Counted from the first letter of the stretch, positions 1-13,236 are shown. The stretch is DNA of 64,000 nucleotides from Parasponia andersonii (GCA_002914805.1 JXTB01000337.1:113106-177105); one strand, 5' to 3'. Translations and numbers: made by a program. The notes: generated by a model not told the origin, from the letters alone.

Positions 1-659
1 CTAAACAACAAGTATTATAACCTTTTCCAGTTAGCAGGGACGGTAAATTTTGTGATGTATTAAATTTATTTTGATTTTGAATTATAAACAGCATAATATT
101 TTCAGAAGTAGTTCTGATTAAATCAATAAACGCAGACACCTATATATATGGATAGTACTATATGTTCAATTTTTGTATCAAATTTTTTGTATTATAAATT
201 GTTATAATCTAACTGATGTGTTAATACTTATTATAAATAAAATAAATTTTATTATTAATTAACGTAGAATTAAAATTTTGATATAAAAATTAATACCTCA
301 AACATTATATACGCATGTAACATAGTATTATCCATAAAAGTACTTCTTTAATTACAACGTCATATTAGTCCCTACAATCATTTATCAATTTAGATTTAGA
401 TTTTGTTGATAAGTAATTATAGAGCAGTAGACTACTTTTACTTTGCCATGAAAGCTTTGAGTTGAAACTTGAAATTAATATAACTGGTCGGTAAAAAAAG
501 TGAAGGTTGAAAGATAGCAAGGAAGAAGAACCTGTTTAGAGCTCGTGAATTCAAGAAAAGTTAGGTGATTCAAGCAGACTTTTCGTGCAGTCAAATAAGG
601 TGAAACTACTCCTCCGATATTAGGTAAGAGAACCTTATAGAAGGGTTTGGAGAAACCTA

Positions 660-706
<47 letters not shown>
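660..706. repeat. Compound (CT)n(AT)n microsatellite
   Basis: About eight CT units run directly into about fifteen AT units. The repeat is visible by eye, lies in non-coding DNA and is expected to vary in length. Confidence 0.95.
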
Positions 707-709
<3 letters not shown>

Positions 710-2730
710 GGTCATCCATGACATGTTAGGAATCCTACTACGTAATATTTTTCTCAACCTAACCCTAAAAACTCATCAACAAAAGCGTGCCACTACTACG
801 AGCTAGAAAATGGTGTACGAACCTCTCGTACCAATACGAGTTATATGCAAATTAATATATATAAGGAGATCATATCCATTATAGCAATTATGTAAATGTA
901 ATAAAAAAAACATTCTTTTATCATTTTACCGAATAAAAGATATATTATTAATTAAAGAAAAAAAAGATATTTATTATATTTATATATATATTATATAGAT
1001 TACGAATATAATTCTCGACTAATCTCATTTATATTTTAATCAATACAAATCATATTTTAATTCATCTGTATTGACCAAAATATAATCTGTGTAAGTCAAA
1101 ACATAAATAAAATTGATTCCGTCAATAAAATAAAATTACGCCCGTTCGCTTATATATAAATACATCTAAAATGTTACACGAGACCACTCAAGAAACCTTT
1201 AGTTAAACAGAAAATTAACATTGACCTACTGTAAAATATAACATCTTAAATCAACTCTTGAAATGTGTGTATTTATTATGAGAATATTTGAATAAACTCA
1301 GCAGCCAGATTTGCCCATTCAATAGTCCAGAGGGGCAAATCTTTACTTTTCTGCAACTGGGCATTATTATGTACATTGCCAAATACCTTTAAGTTTCTAC
1401 CAAGTCCCAGCGATCTGCATTAACTATATATTTAATTAATATTTCCAGCGAAAAAAAAAATCGTAAAAGTTTTATTCATATATAACTAGGTGGTAGAATC
1501 AGTAAAGTTTTATTTTACGCGGAAGCTGTATTAAATTATTATCTGGAAGCCACAAGTACGTACTCAACAATTGTCAGAAAAAAAAACGTACTCAACAAAA
1601 ATAAATTATATTAATTAACTTACTTTTCTTGCTTATGAAATTAATTTTCTGCTCCCCCTGAAAAAAAAATCTAACTCTCAACGATATTCAAGGTAAAAAA
1701 AGAAGATCAAATGTATAATGTGACAGGCGTAGAAGTGAAGCTAGCTACAAATATGGCTACACTAATATTCATACCCGAATGAAGGGTAGTACTTTACATT
1801 TTTTTTTAAATGTAGTACTGTACAAAACGTTGTTACATCACTGGCAGTAAGATAAATGTACTCCTTCTATTTAGTTAATTTTTGGATTTTCCAAGTAAAT
1901 ATTTTGAAACACCCTGATTTGGTAGAGAGTTTGAACTTGAACTTTTGAACCTCCGTGGTAGAAATAAAATGTAGTTAAGTTAAGCTTGTAATCTATAGAG
2001 TCACATTTTTTATAATATTATTTTATTTTTGATAATTTTACAGTTAAAAACCTAAGTGGTACATATTCATTCACATTAGCCTAAGATTAATTTCAATTTG
2101 GAAGCAAAATCTAAATGGTTAAAATAAATGATTGCCCAATGAGGATTATATGTCGCATTTGCTCGTATCCAACAACTACAGCTAAATAAGTTTATTTTGA
2201 AAAAACTACGTACATTAACTTAATAACATTTGTTTTAATTTAATGACCCTCAAATACATGCACAATCAGGTGCATGTTATAAGGGCACAAAAAGTAAAAG
2301 CTTTATATTCCAGATTCGTTCAAAAGTTTGGATTGGGAACAAAAAAAATTATAAATTTTGGTGTTATTCAGTATTTATCTTCCTAGATCTTATAATGCAT
2401 GTTTATATTTTGACTGAACTTTTTGGTAAAAGAAAATCACATACGTGTATACTTTATAGTTTGATACTACTCACATTTTTCTCATTTCAAAGCGTCCTAA
2501 AATGGAATCATTTTCTACCGAATGAGAGAGACAAATCGCCCATAACAAATGGGTATTTTCTAAAAATTGTTTATCTGTTTTTCTCTTTCAGATAAAATTA
2601 ACAACCGTTTTGAAAATATTAATATATTATATAATGCTTGCCTGCCTGTAATACATAACTGAAGGATGAAAAAAAAAAAAAAGAAGGAAAAAAAAAAAGA
2701 AAAAGTGTCTTTTTTGGCGCGAGAGCACAT

Positions 2731-2738
2731 ACACGTGT
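2731..2738. promoter_or_regulatory. Palindromic G-box (ACACGTGT) upstream of ERF-VII gene
   Basis: The 8-base palindrome ACACGTGT contains the CACGTG core bound by bZIP and bHLH factors. It lies about 220 bases upstream of the likely TATA box of the ERF gene. The sequence match is certain; the function is inference. Confidence 0.45.
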
Positions 2739-2952
2739 GTCATATTCGGAGAGCGTACGGAACAGTAGCTGACTAGACCTACAGATTCCTAATCTCAAAC
2801 TCTCAACCCGAAAAGACTAAAATGTCAATATCTTACCATTCCGCTAACCTAGATCAAGGGCATAAAGGTAATTTAAGGATCACCAAAACCCCCACACTCT
2901 ACTTCGCGGTTAGAGCGGACTCTCCCCCCATTTGCTGAACGAGAAAGAAAAA

Positions 2953-2961
2953 TATATAAAA
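2953..2961 (+). promoter_or_regulatory. TATA box of ERF-VII gene
   Basis: TATATAAAA is a consensus plant TATA box. It predicts transcription start near 2985 and a 5' leader of about 150 bases before the ATG at 3136. Confidence 0.6.
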
Positions 2962-3135
2962 CCCTTGCGGAACAAACAACCACCCCCATTATATTCATCA
3001 ACAAAAACACTCCCCAAAAGAGGAAAAATCAAATTTCGAACCCCAAAAAATTTTATTTTTCTCAGAAAAGCCCCCCAAAACTCTCTTTTTTCAATTGAGC
3101 CGGTCTGTCTCGTGTTGTGAATCGAAACAGCAAGG

Positions 3136-5500
3136 ATGTGTGGAGGTGCTATTATCTCCGGCTTCATCTCGCCGACGACGACGCCGCGGTCCCGGCGGCT
3201 CACCGCCGACTACCTCTGGCCCGATCTGAAGAAATCGGGTTTGGACAACAAGCGGTCATCGAGGAAGCCGCTGAGATCGGAAATCGTCGAACTCGACGAT
3301 GATTTCGAGGCGGATTTTCAGGGTTTCAAGGATGAATCTGACGTCGACGAAGACGATGACTTGGTCGATGTTAAGCCTTTTGCTTTCTCTGCTCGCAACA
3401 ACCCCACCTTCTCTCGCGGTAAAAAGCCCCTTCTCTCAATATCTCGCTCGCTCCCCTACTTTTACATTTTTATACATTTTTGTTTTGTTTTTCCGGAAAT
3501 AATCAATTTATTTATCTATTTATTTTTTAAAGTCGTTACATGGTTTCATCCGATTACTCTTTTTTTTTTTTCAACCGATTACTTCTTTAGTCTGTTGGAT
3601 TATTATTATTGATACAAGATAGAAATTTAGCTATTAATTTTGCTAATGCCTCGATAGTTTGTTTGTTTGTTAATTTTTTTTTTCACTTGTAAAGGATAAT
3701 GGGTCTACGATTTTTCTGATAATTTTGATGCGAAAAAAACGTAGAATTATTTTTAGTTGGTCGTAAAATTTGATTTATTGATCATGTGTCTTCGACTGTT
3801 TTTACAAACAAAATGAAATATTTCACAATTTTTTTTTTGGTTTCTCAAATTTGATTTTTTTAAATGAATTCTTATAGGAATATTTTGAATTTAATTCGTG
3901 CTAATATTTAGTTTTTATTTATTAGTCTCATGTTTCGGTTGTTGGAATTAATATATTGAAATGAATTTAATTGTTGGAATTAATATATTAGAAAGGAATT
4001 TAATCTTTTTTTTTTTTCAGTTATGATTTATGCTCTATTTGGGTAAAAAAAAAAGGAAAACTTTTTTGGGTCTGGATAGTAAAAATCCATTAATTCAAGC
4101 TGACCGTTGTTTAGTGTATTTTGTTTTCGGTCCCTTTTAAATTATCGATTATAGATTCAAAATTCAATGTTCACTCTTAACGAATTCTGCGGCTTCTATA
4201 ATTTTTTTCCCCATACCGGGGGGTTGATCTTGTGTCTGGGATCTTTCTTCTGGGTTTATTTATTTATTGTATACCTTTTCTTCTGGAATTGTATTGTTTT
4301 TGCTGGAAAAATTTAATTATACGGCTCCTTGTAGATTTCATTTACATGTTAATAATACTTTTTTACCTGTGCTGTACACAGAGAGAAACTTTAAATCTTA
4401 TATCTTTGACTTCTTTTTCCTCGTTTTCTATTAGAGATCCTTGTGTTTCTGTTTGTCCTATTTCAAATCTGTATGGAGTGTTTGAGTTCTGACGAATCTA
4501 TAATTTTTTTTCCTCCTGATTGTTACGATTTATGGTATTTGTTTTGAGTCTATCTTTATTCTTTGTATGATGGATTTCGTTTTCTGTGATTGAAGGGTCT
4601 ACAACTGTGAAATATACGGAATCTAGTGGGCAAGCTGAGAAATCTGCAAAGAGAAAGAGGAAGAACCAGTACCGAGGAATTCGACAACGCCCATGGGGTA
4701 AGTGGGCTGCTGAGATCCGTGACCCAAGGAAAGGGGTCCGGGTTTGGCTTGGAACTTTCAACACTGCTGAAGAAGCTGCAAGAGCTTACGATGCTGAGGC
4801 ACGGAGAATCCGTGGCAATAAAGCTAAGGTGAATTTTCCGGATGAAACTACGCATGCTTCTCCAAAACGTTCAGTTAAGGAAAATCCTAAGAGATCGCTT
4901 CCCAAGGAAAACTCGAACACCGCCATCGAGTCCAATTTGAACAAAAATTTCAACCTTGTGAATAACTCAGATCAGGATTATTACAATGGTATGGGTTTTC
5001 TGGAAGAGAAACCACTAACCAATCAGTACGAGTATGCGGACTCTCTCCCTGCAAATGCAGATGTTGGGGTCAAATCCAGTGCTCCAGCTAATACTGCGAC
5101 CCCCTTGTATTTTAGTTCTGATCAGGGGAGCAATTCCTTCGAGTGTTCAGACTTTGGTTTGGGAGAACGTGGCGCAAAGACTCCAGAAATCACCTCTGTG
5201 TTTTCGGCTCCGTTGGAAAGTGATGAGACTCTGTTTGTTGAGGATACTAACCCGATGAAGAAGCTGAAAACTGACTCTGAAAGTGTAGTGCCAGCTGAAG
5301 AAAATAATTCCAAGACTCTGTCGGAGGAGCTGTCGGCTTTCGAGTCTCAGTTGAAGTTCTTTCAGATGCCATATCTCGAAGGAAGCTGGGATGCTTCGTT
5401 GGAATCCTTCCTCGCAGGTGACACAACCCAGGACGGTGGAAACTCGATGAATCTTTGGAGCTTTGACGACTTCTCCACTGTGTCTGGAGAAGTGTTCTGA
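3136..5500 (+). CDS. Group VII ethylene-response factor (RAP2.12/RAP2.2-like) with Cys N-degron
   Basis: Transcription factor of the AP2/ERF superfamily, group VII, which in plants activates hypoxia-response genes. Two exons are supported: 3136-3418 and 4596-5500, split within a Gly codon (phase 1). They give 1188 nt and 395 residues. The protein begins MCGGAI. In this family Met is removed and Cys-2 is oxidised under normal oxygen, sending the protein to the N-degron pathway; low oxygen stabilises it. A conserved TADYLWPDL motif lies near residue 30. A basic stretch KRKRKNQ (about 113-119) is a likely nuclear localisation signal. One AP2 domain (about 119-178) has the YRG and WLGTF elements and ends in KVNFP. 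The C-terminus has an LWSFDD motif typical of the group. The start has a good context (AAGGATGTG). The intron of 1177 bases after the N-terminal region is usual for the group. The exact paralogue cannot be named without a tree. Confidence 0.95.
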
Positions 5501-8500
5501 GCTGGTTCCTCCCAGCTTTGCTAGTTTTATGTAAATAAGGCTACATGTTAGTGAGTGTCATCCCCCTTTTCAGCTTGTTTACTGTTTTCCCATTCTCACC
5601 ATTTTAATCCATCGCATACTTTTTCTATATTTCTTCGTTTTTATAAAATTCAATATAGGTTCTTGTATTTGTTACTTGCAGGAATTGTTTGTCTGGAGAT
5701 GGAGTACACAAAACAGTTAAACATGCATAAGCCTTGAATGGAAGAGCCTATTGGAGGTAGCTATCGGTGTATGGAGAGTATATAGATATTAGGTTTTTAC
5801 TTATTACCTTCAAGACATTGAACTTGGGTTGCTGAACTTAATGTCTGTATCAATGACTCTTATGATCTGTGATGAATATACTAGAGACCTGATAATTGTC
5901 AAATTTGCTGTTCGTCTTTATTGTGGTCCTTTTTGTCTCGTTGGAGGCCATTAATTTTCATTTTGTTTAGTTATAATAGTTGAATAATTTGATGAGAGGA
6001 ATGTTCTCAAAGCTCTGATCTGATGGTCATGAGCAATTCATTAAAAAAATTTATGAGGAATATTTTTTCTTCTGTTCCTCTACATAAGATTTTTTGTTCC
6101 ACTTCTATGGTCATAGTCACATTGGCTTTATACTCTCTTGCTTTATGTTCATAGATATTAATCACAATGGTCTTTTACAGAGAAAAATAGGCCTGCTTAA
6201 ATTACTGAGGGAAGACCAATCTAGGCTCGCTTTGTGCAGAATTCACTAGAGGTTTCTATCTCCTTGTATTGACTTTGGTTGTTACGGTACTACAGTAAAA
6301 ATTCATGTGATGATAGAACATGAAAAAGTTGTGTGGAATTTGTTCAGATATACAAAACGCGAAACTAAAAATACAGCTAAAACGCAGAGAAGAGGCCAGA
6401 TACGACACTTTTCACATATTGCATGTAGCATCATGAGTCTCGAATCATATGATTGTATCGTGTATTGTATGAGTCAGCCATGTGAAAGTTTTTGTCCTTT
6501 ACTGCAACTTGCAGTATATAAAAATTGTAAAATAAATGTGTCATTGAGCCCAAACATCCGACTTCCGCGAGGCAGGGATCGATGAGTGAGGGGGCTGGGA
6601 ATTGGGTTCTTTTAATCGTCCTCCAATCTCAAGGCACCTCTTCTTCAAAATGGAGGTGGACCATGTTCTTGGGTATATAGTCTTCGATAACTCTCGTCTT
6701 CACTCTTAACTATGTTTAAGCTTTTTTTTTTTGGCAGCATTAAGATAATTAAAAGTCAGTGGGTATAGAGTATTGATGTCATAAATATTGCTAATTGAGC
6801 AATTTTTGAAATTATAAAAGAAGCGTTATATAGTTTGTACCTAACAAATAGCAATATTGGATAGTTAGGAAAGTAGGAGAGAGAAAGTGGTGAGTGGTGG
6901 GAATGATGAGTTGGGTAAGTCCTTGTCTAACGTCGGCAGCAAAAAAAGCTTCGGAATGGGCACAAGATTCCAATCCGAAAGGGGGGTCCCTCATGTTTGC
7001 TCAAAATCCTAATACTCGGCAATTAAAGGGATGGGCGGCCTTTGTATTTGCATGTGAATGCGAGATCTGAACTTTTTACAATTATGTAGCTCTGTGTGAG
7101 GGATTAAATCATTGAACCGAAAGAAAAAAAAAATAATACTTCTTAATCGGGGTTGGGTCCCACTTTTGAAAATCGACAAAGACAAGTGGGTTGTTTCTTG
7201 TTTGTCTTCCCTCTTATTTATTTAAGAGATGGATTACATATATTAAGTAGCTTAGAGGTATTTAAACAAAAAAAACTGATAAACACCTAAACTTGTTAGA
7301 ATTCTTAATCTTGTTTGGTGAAGCTGGACTGAAGCGTGTAAATTAGGCTCATAGCCATTGTAGATGGCCTAGAATATAATAAGTAGGCGAGAAAACTAGG
7401 GTAGAAAAAAGAAAAAGCATTGAATACGCAGTCATTCTCTTAAGATATATATAGTTATTATTGGGTCTTTTTACTGATTCGTTGATTCAGCATCTCTAAC
7501 CTCCTTCCTCTATTGAACTTGTTTCCTACGTCTTTAACTTTCAAGCCATAGTCTCTACTCGTTTTCTGAATAAGACCAACGTGTTAGTGAATTTGTGTGA
7601 TGTTATCGGGCCACAATTTCCACAGCTTGGACCTTTTGTCCATTGGCCTAGTGTTTGTGTATTATATATTTATACACATGTTGACCATCATATCTTGATA
7701 AACTTTGGTCCTATGGCTTTCTTAATTCTTGGTTTCTGTATTGAAGGCATTCTTAGTGTGTATATAACTTTAAGTTTATAATGGTAAGGCTTAGTTTGGA
7801 CAAGTTAAAAATATTTTTTGAATAATCTGTAAGTTTTATTTGGTAAAAACTCATAAAATCAGATTATTCAATAATTTTTGACCAAATCACAACTAGGTCA
7901 ATTTTGGTTTTTAGATTACGCAAGAATTTGTATTATCTTTTAATGAATAAATCATAATGACTAAAATACTTTCACTTAAAAGCAAAAATACTAAATATTT
8001 AATTGAGTTTATTTTCATATCAATTTTTTTAAAAGTATTAATATATTTAAATCATAATTGATTAAAATACTTTTCATATTAGCTATTTTGAAGTAGCAAA
8101 ATTGATTTTTTATTGAAATTTTAAATTCAGATGAAAAAAAAGAAAATTAAAATAAAACAAAAGAAATTTAATTGAGTTTAATTTCATATCAATTTTTTTA
8201 AAAATATTAATACCTTTATTATGCACAAAATATGCATAATTGTAAAAAATATTAATGAGCTCTTTCCATAAATATGCATATTTGTATAATGATGTTTATT
8301 TTGGTCATTTTATATTTGTACAATAATTTAGTCGTACAGTTTTCAAACACTTTAATATAGTTTTTTCAACTCACAATATTTTAAAATTATAGTTTACCAA
8401 ACACTCAACTTCTTTACGGATTTTTCTTTCAATACATCTAAAATGGTTTTCTTTAAAATCTATAACTCTACTATGTTGGCCTTAAATCAGTTTAAGCTTT
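5501..8500. other. 3' UTR of ERF gene, then intergenic DNA
   Basis: The first few hundred bases are probably 3' UTR. A possible 3'-UTR intron acceptor (TTACTTGCAG) ends near 5682, but I cannot prove splicing. The rest has no supportable gene. A less AT-rich patch lies at about 6885-7010. From about 7790 to 8410 the DNA is very AT-rich and low in complexity and looks like degraded MITE or transposon sequence. Confidence 0.5.
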
Positions 8501-8515
8501 TGGAGAAGAGTGCTT

Positions 8516-8526
8516 CCTTTATATAC
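8516..8526 (+). promoter_or_regulatory. Possible TATA box of LEA_2 gene
   Basis: TTATATACA lies about 195 bases before the ATG at 8720, so the leader would be about 160 bases. An AT-rich background makes chance matches common. Confidence 0.35.
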
Positions 8527-8719
8527 AAGTTCCTCTTTTGCAAGTTCTTTTGGGAGCTTCGGTATCACTCTAGAAAGGAATATAACAAGTTCGAACGCTT
8601 AAGTTCAAAGAAAGACATCAAATTCTTCCTTCCCTTACAAAGAAGTATCATTTAACAGACATAATTAATCACATAACAACAAAACTCATCAGCTGGAAAC
8701 TCAAAAATGATCATCTACC

Positions 8720-9826
8720 ATGGATGTTCAATCAGAAAAACCAAATTATATCTGTTACCAAAAATTTGGCCGTCTACATTCTTTCAAGAGATCCTGTCTT
8801 TTTCTTTTCCTTTCCATCTTCTTTATACTTGTACTTTTAGGCATAGCTACATTGATCATTGTCTTTATCTTGAAGCCCAAAAGCCCTGTTTTCTCCCTCC
8901 AAACAGCGAGACTTGATATGTATGAGTTGGATTCTTATTTGGGTTCAACCCTGTTTGTTTCATCTGTCATTACATTGATTCTGAATGCTCAAAATCCTAA
9001 TAAGATTGGAATTAGGTATAGCCCTGCTCGGCTTCATGTCTATAATGAAGGACTGGCTATAGGAAAAATTCGAGTTCCCGGTTTTCTACAGCCTGCTCAC
9101 AGCTATAATACAACCGTGCCAACAAGGGTTTTGTTTCAGTGCGTGAATGTTAGCCATATCCTTGCTGAGGCCTCATTGCAAGACATGTCGAAGAAAAACA
9201 TAATTCAGATGAAAATATTGGGTGATGTTAAGGCTCACTTGTTGGCATTTCATGTAACTCTGTTAAAGATTAAGGTTTGTTGTGCATGATACCGAACTAG
9301 TCTTACCCATTAGAGTCGCCATGCATGCATTTCAAGCCTTCCAAGTTGTACAACATCTAAGAATCAAACGTAATACCATGCATAGTTTCATGAAGTAGTT
9401 TGATCGATATACTTTTTCAAAGAAATAATACTCTTTATTCAATTACCTCAGTCCTGCAAAATGCTTTCAAAATGTGAAAGTACTTGACAAACAGAGAATG
9501 TTGAAACATCCTTAGTGGCATCATCTTTTCTTGGACCGCTTGTAATATTTCATTTTGGACCCCATTCTTGCAGGTTGCCCTAGAATGTGTCATAGACATC
9601 GATGTTAAACAGCTAACAATTCAAATTGAAGGTTCCGCCATAAAGGGTGTGAAAAATAGCATGGTAGGCATTCTCTCCGAGCATCCTTTTTTGTTTTTCA
9701 CTTAGTTGTTATGTTCCATTCCTTAATTGTATTAAGATACTTAGTCAACAAGATTCTTTGCAGGCATCCTTTCCTACCAATCCTCAGACCATTTTCAGAA
9801 AGTGTGCATTAGCTTTCTACATATAA
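8720..9826 (+). CDS. LEA_2 / NDR1-HIN1-like membrane-anchored protein
   Basis: Type II membrane protein of the LEA_2 (LEA14-like, NHL) family; members are associated with stress and defence at the plasma membrane, but the role of this one is unknown. Three exons fit consensus splice sites, all phase 0: 8720-9274, 9574-9663 and 9764-9826, giving 235 residues, normal for the family. A short cytosolic N-terminus is followed by one hydrophobic segment (about residues 26-51), the typical LKPKSPVFSLQ block, then the LEA_2 beta-fold (about 60-215). Exon 2 begins VALECVIDIDVKQL and exon 3 contains SFPTNPQTIFRKC. The start at 8720 has a perfect ACCATGG context. An out-of-frame ATG at 8707 opens a 69-codon overlapping frame that could lower translation. 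Reading on without splicing would stop at 9289 (189 residues), a possible intron-retained form. A broken copy of exons 2-3 lies at 42.7 kb. Confidence 0.8.
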
Positions 9827-12800
9827 GGTGGCCAAGTTCCAGGTGAAGTGCAACGTGACATTTGGTTTTCAAGCTCATAAATTTTCAATGCTCGTAACAA
9901 TCATTTACTTCGTACACTCAGATTTAAAATATATGAATCTGAGTTCAGTGATCAATTGGAGTCTCAATCGAATAAGTATGTCGTTTGGTGCTCTAAGTGG
10001 AGGAAGTTCATTGTATTTAGATGCCAAGTTTATGTCATATAGTTTTTTATATGCTCTTACTTTTGACTTTTTGTAATGTACAGTGACTTTCATGGCTGCT
10101 GTATATATATTTGCTTTAGCTATGACCAAATTAAGCTATTCATTTCACCAGCTTTCTTTTACGGTTGTTTTAGTACATTGTCAACGTATCATAAACAACA
10201 GGAGCTATCTCAAACTGGAAAAAGCTTTAAATGAGAGATACAGAAACGAAAGAAACAAAAATATGAACATGAACAGAACAATAATGGCAAATACAGTAGA
10301 TAATTGGTGGCACATGGGCTCTGATCAAGGTATTATCCTTAGTTGCTTTTGAGTACTATAGGGAACCTCTTGTAGGAATTTGCTTGGTATAAAACTCAAG
10401 ACAGTACTTTAAAGAGAAACTTCCTTTCCAAAGTGTGTTTTTTGTCCAAATTTGGTAGAGAAATATGGTTCAAACTAAATGTATGTCTCAAATGGTGCCA
10501 CTAGGAGTTCCTAAATGCTTTGTCAGGGCAGATTTCAAGCACTCCAGGCTTGGCCTGACTTTTATGGCTACAGGTTTGATCAAAATTTTCTTGAGGGCTA
10601 TCAATTAAAATTCAAGCTTGATGTCGCTTGACCTGAGCGTCGGCGAATTAGGTTCGATATGTATGCTTCTTGATCTTTGAGAATGTCAGTGTCTGAATGA
10701 ACACCATCAACAAAATACATGAAGTAATGAGCACCAGATTGACCTAAGTAGCTCATTTGTCCGGGAACATTAAGCTTAGATATGTTGGTGAAAATTATAC
10801 AACTACTCCTTAGTCCTTAGCATCTTTGAATTTGTGTCTGACCAAATTTGAGTTACCAAAAGCTTTATTAAACTTTGGCCATGCAAAAATTCAACTCGTT
10901 AATCATGCAATTTCTCACATCAGATGTCGCTGTCCAGATCGAACAAAGGAAACTCCATGTATTTATATCTATTTTCCAACACGCAAGGACAGCTAAGAAG
11001 GACCTAAAAAATTCATCTATTTCTACACCTTAAAACAGTAATGGACAGATGAGATTTAGGGATCAAAGTCACTAATTTAATCTGAACAAAGTTCTGATTA
11101 TCAACTCTTTCGAGAGTTTGGGTCATGTGGGATTTCTTTATTCAAATGTTTTGTATTTTAAAAACAACTCAAATGGTCATGTGTCTCATTCATTAACAAA
11201 TATGCCTTCTCATTAGTAACACATTAGAAATAAATAAACCTTTTCCACGTTGTTTGACGCGGTATTTGTGTTGAAAATAAATCATAGAGTGTCTGTTAAG
11301 CAACTTGGTACCATCAGATCGACTTCTTTCTCAAATCACATGATCATCATTTGTTATAAACTAAAAAAAAAAAAATAAAAAGGAAAATCACCGTGGATTG
11401 ATTGATTGTTCACCGAATATTTTCTTCACCATTTCACATGACATACGTGGTAACAAAATTTGGATCATTAGCAACATGTGCCTTCACTCCTTACTCGTAT
11501 AGAATTTCTTCTATAAACAATAGCCAGCAGAATGAAAAAGAAAAGTATGAGAATTCTGGTCAATTTTCCAATACACTTGGTTATAACATGCATTTTTATT
11601 ATACAACGTTAGCATATCCGTAATAAAATTTTTGAGATGAACGAGAAAGAATAAAACAACTTAGAAAAGTACTCGAGAATTCTCTTTGTTGTGTTTATAT
11701 ACTTTAATTTTCACATAGCAGAAATTTTTATTTTCGTTGTATTTATTTATTTATTTTTTTACGACTTTTATAAATTAGTAATCGTGGTCATAGAACTGAA
11801 CCATAACCAGCACACAGCAAAACATAGAACGAGCTAGATTTAATACTATAATGTGACAACATTGAATTACTATCATAAAGGAGTGCACTGAGCCAATGTA
11901 TGTAAACAACACCAATTTTTTTTATCTAGTGCTTCTTTTCTTTTTTTATTTTGGAAGGAAAACACTTTCATCGATAAAAAATATAAAAAATGAGGATAGT
12001 AAAATAAGATTTTTGATAACGAAGAAAATAATCATAAATAACTGATAAAAAACTTTGGAGGAAAATTTGCACACTGAAATTTTAGCGAAATTGACTTATA
12101 GGAGAATATATGCAGATCATCGTTAATATGTATTTCAATAGAGTTTTACGTTTTATTAATTGACTCGTTCTGACTCTCATCCACCAAAAATGGGTAATTA
12201 CTACCTTATATACATTCTAAATCTAAATAGATCTGGCAATAAACTACCATAAATCTAGATGCAGATGGATCAAAATGATAAAAATATAACAAAATATTAA
12301 AAATCATCGCAAATCTAAATCTAGGGGTATCAAAATCACCTGGATCTAAATCTAAAAGGAAAACTGTCATCTCACCTAGGAGGATTATTTAAAATTATTA
12401 ATAAAAGGGGGAAAAAAGGGTAAAAAAATCCATACTAAAGAGAGGGAAAATCTTCTCTCAGGTAAAGGAGGCATCTGTTAATAGAGGCAAGCTAATGCTG
12501 ACGGAGAAATTTTGCTGCGAAGAGGAGAAGTTCTCCTACGAAGAGTTTTAGAGAGAAGCTCTCTCTCATATCTAGTGCTTCTCAACTCTATTTTTTTTTT
12601 CTCTATATATCTTTATTTTCAAGAACAACAAGCTATTCATATTGACCTCAAATATTTAGTGGGAGGAGCCCTGAAAATTCAGTCAGCGTGGCACACCAGG
12701 CCAGGTCCTAGTCTGAATATATCTTTAGGTGCCATGGAGGATGAAACCAGTACAATAATTTTCCAAAGCGTGGGGCGTGGTGTGGCACATTTCATCTGAA

Positions 12801-13230
12801 TATATGATCACAGCACTGTTCGTAGCTTTGTTTTTTATTTCTTGAATTTCTGGCATAACATTTCATTATTTCTTTTCCTGTTATTGAAACAATACAATAT
12901 GTTGAACTTTGAGCAAAAAAAAAAAAAAGTTTCTTTTTTCTCTTTTGCACAACCAAGATGAATAGATTAGTTTGCTAAGCCAAATAAATTGACCAATTGG
13001 CATGATACTTCTCAAATTTCTGACTTTCTGTTCTTTAATTAATTTAGGTTGAGAAAACTTTCTCTTGTTGTTTAGCCATGTATTTGATTTCAAATAAAAG
13101 TATTACTACTAATATAATCAAATCACTGTTTGGTACTCTAAACCTTATTATAAAACTCAAACTGAGCAGACTAGTCCAAAAGGCATTATAATAGTGTTTA
13201 GTCATTCAAAGTAAGATAGAAACAAAGTAG
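9827..13230. other. Intergenic DNA between LEA_2 and GDSL copy 1
   Basis: No gene is supported here. Most of it is paralogous to 42.9-45.4 kb. The main difference is a 633-base insertion at 11937-12569, described separately. The rest is AT-rich spacer with decayed reading frames. Confidence 0.65.
11937..12569 (-). mobile_element. Non-LTR retroelement-like insertion flanked by 13-bp direct repeats
   Basis: The stretch is bounded on both sides by ATCTAGTGCTTCT (11924-11936 and 12570-12582). The paralogous interval near 45.05 kb has no counterpart. Read on the minus strand it starts with a GAGAGAGAGCTTCTC-type leader and ends in an A-rich tail (AAAATAAAAAAAG), as a truncated LINE or SINE would. 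A target-site duplication of 13 bases fits target-primed insertion. No reverse-transcriptase coding is left. Confidence 0.55.
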
Positions 13231-13236
13231 ATAGCT

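Larger units (their letters stand above)
1..2900. other. AT-rich intergenic region
   Basis: I see no coding region that can be supported. The DNA is strongly AT-rich with poly(A) and poly(T) runs and one compound microsatellite at 660-706. The last 250 bases are probably the distal promoter of the ERF gene that starts at 3136, including a purine-rich stretch around 2668-2705. Confidence 0.7.

Noticed and set aside
5555..5737. 60-codon frame after the ERF gene
   Set aside because: It lies in the presumed 3' UTR, is low in complexity and shows no domain.
12512..12799. 95-codon plus-strand frame upstream of GDSL copy 1
   Set aside because: It crosses the border of a 633-base insertion into flanking DNA, so it is a chance frame.
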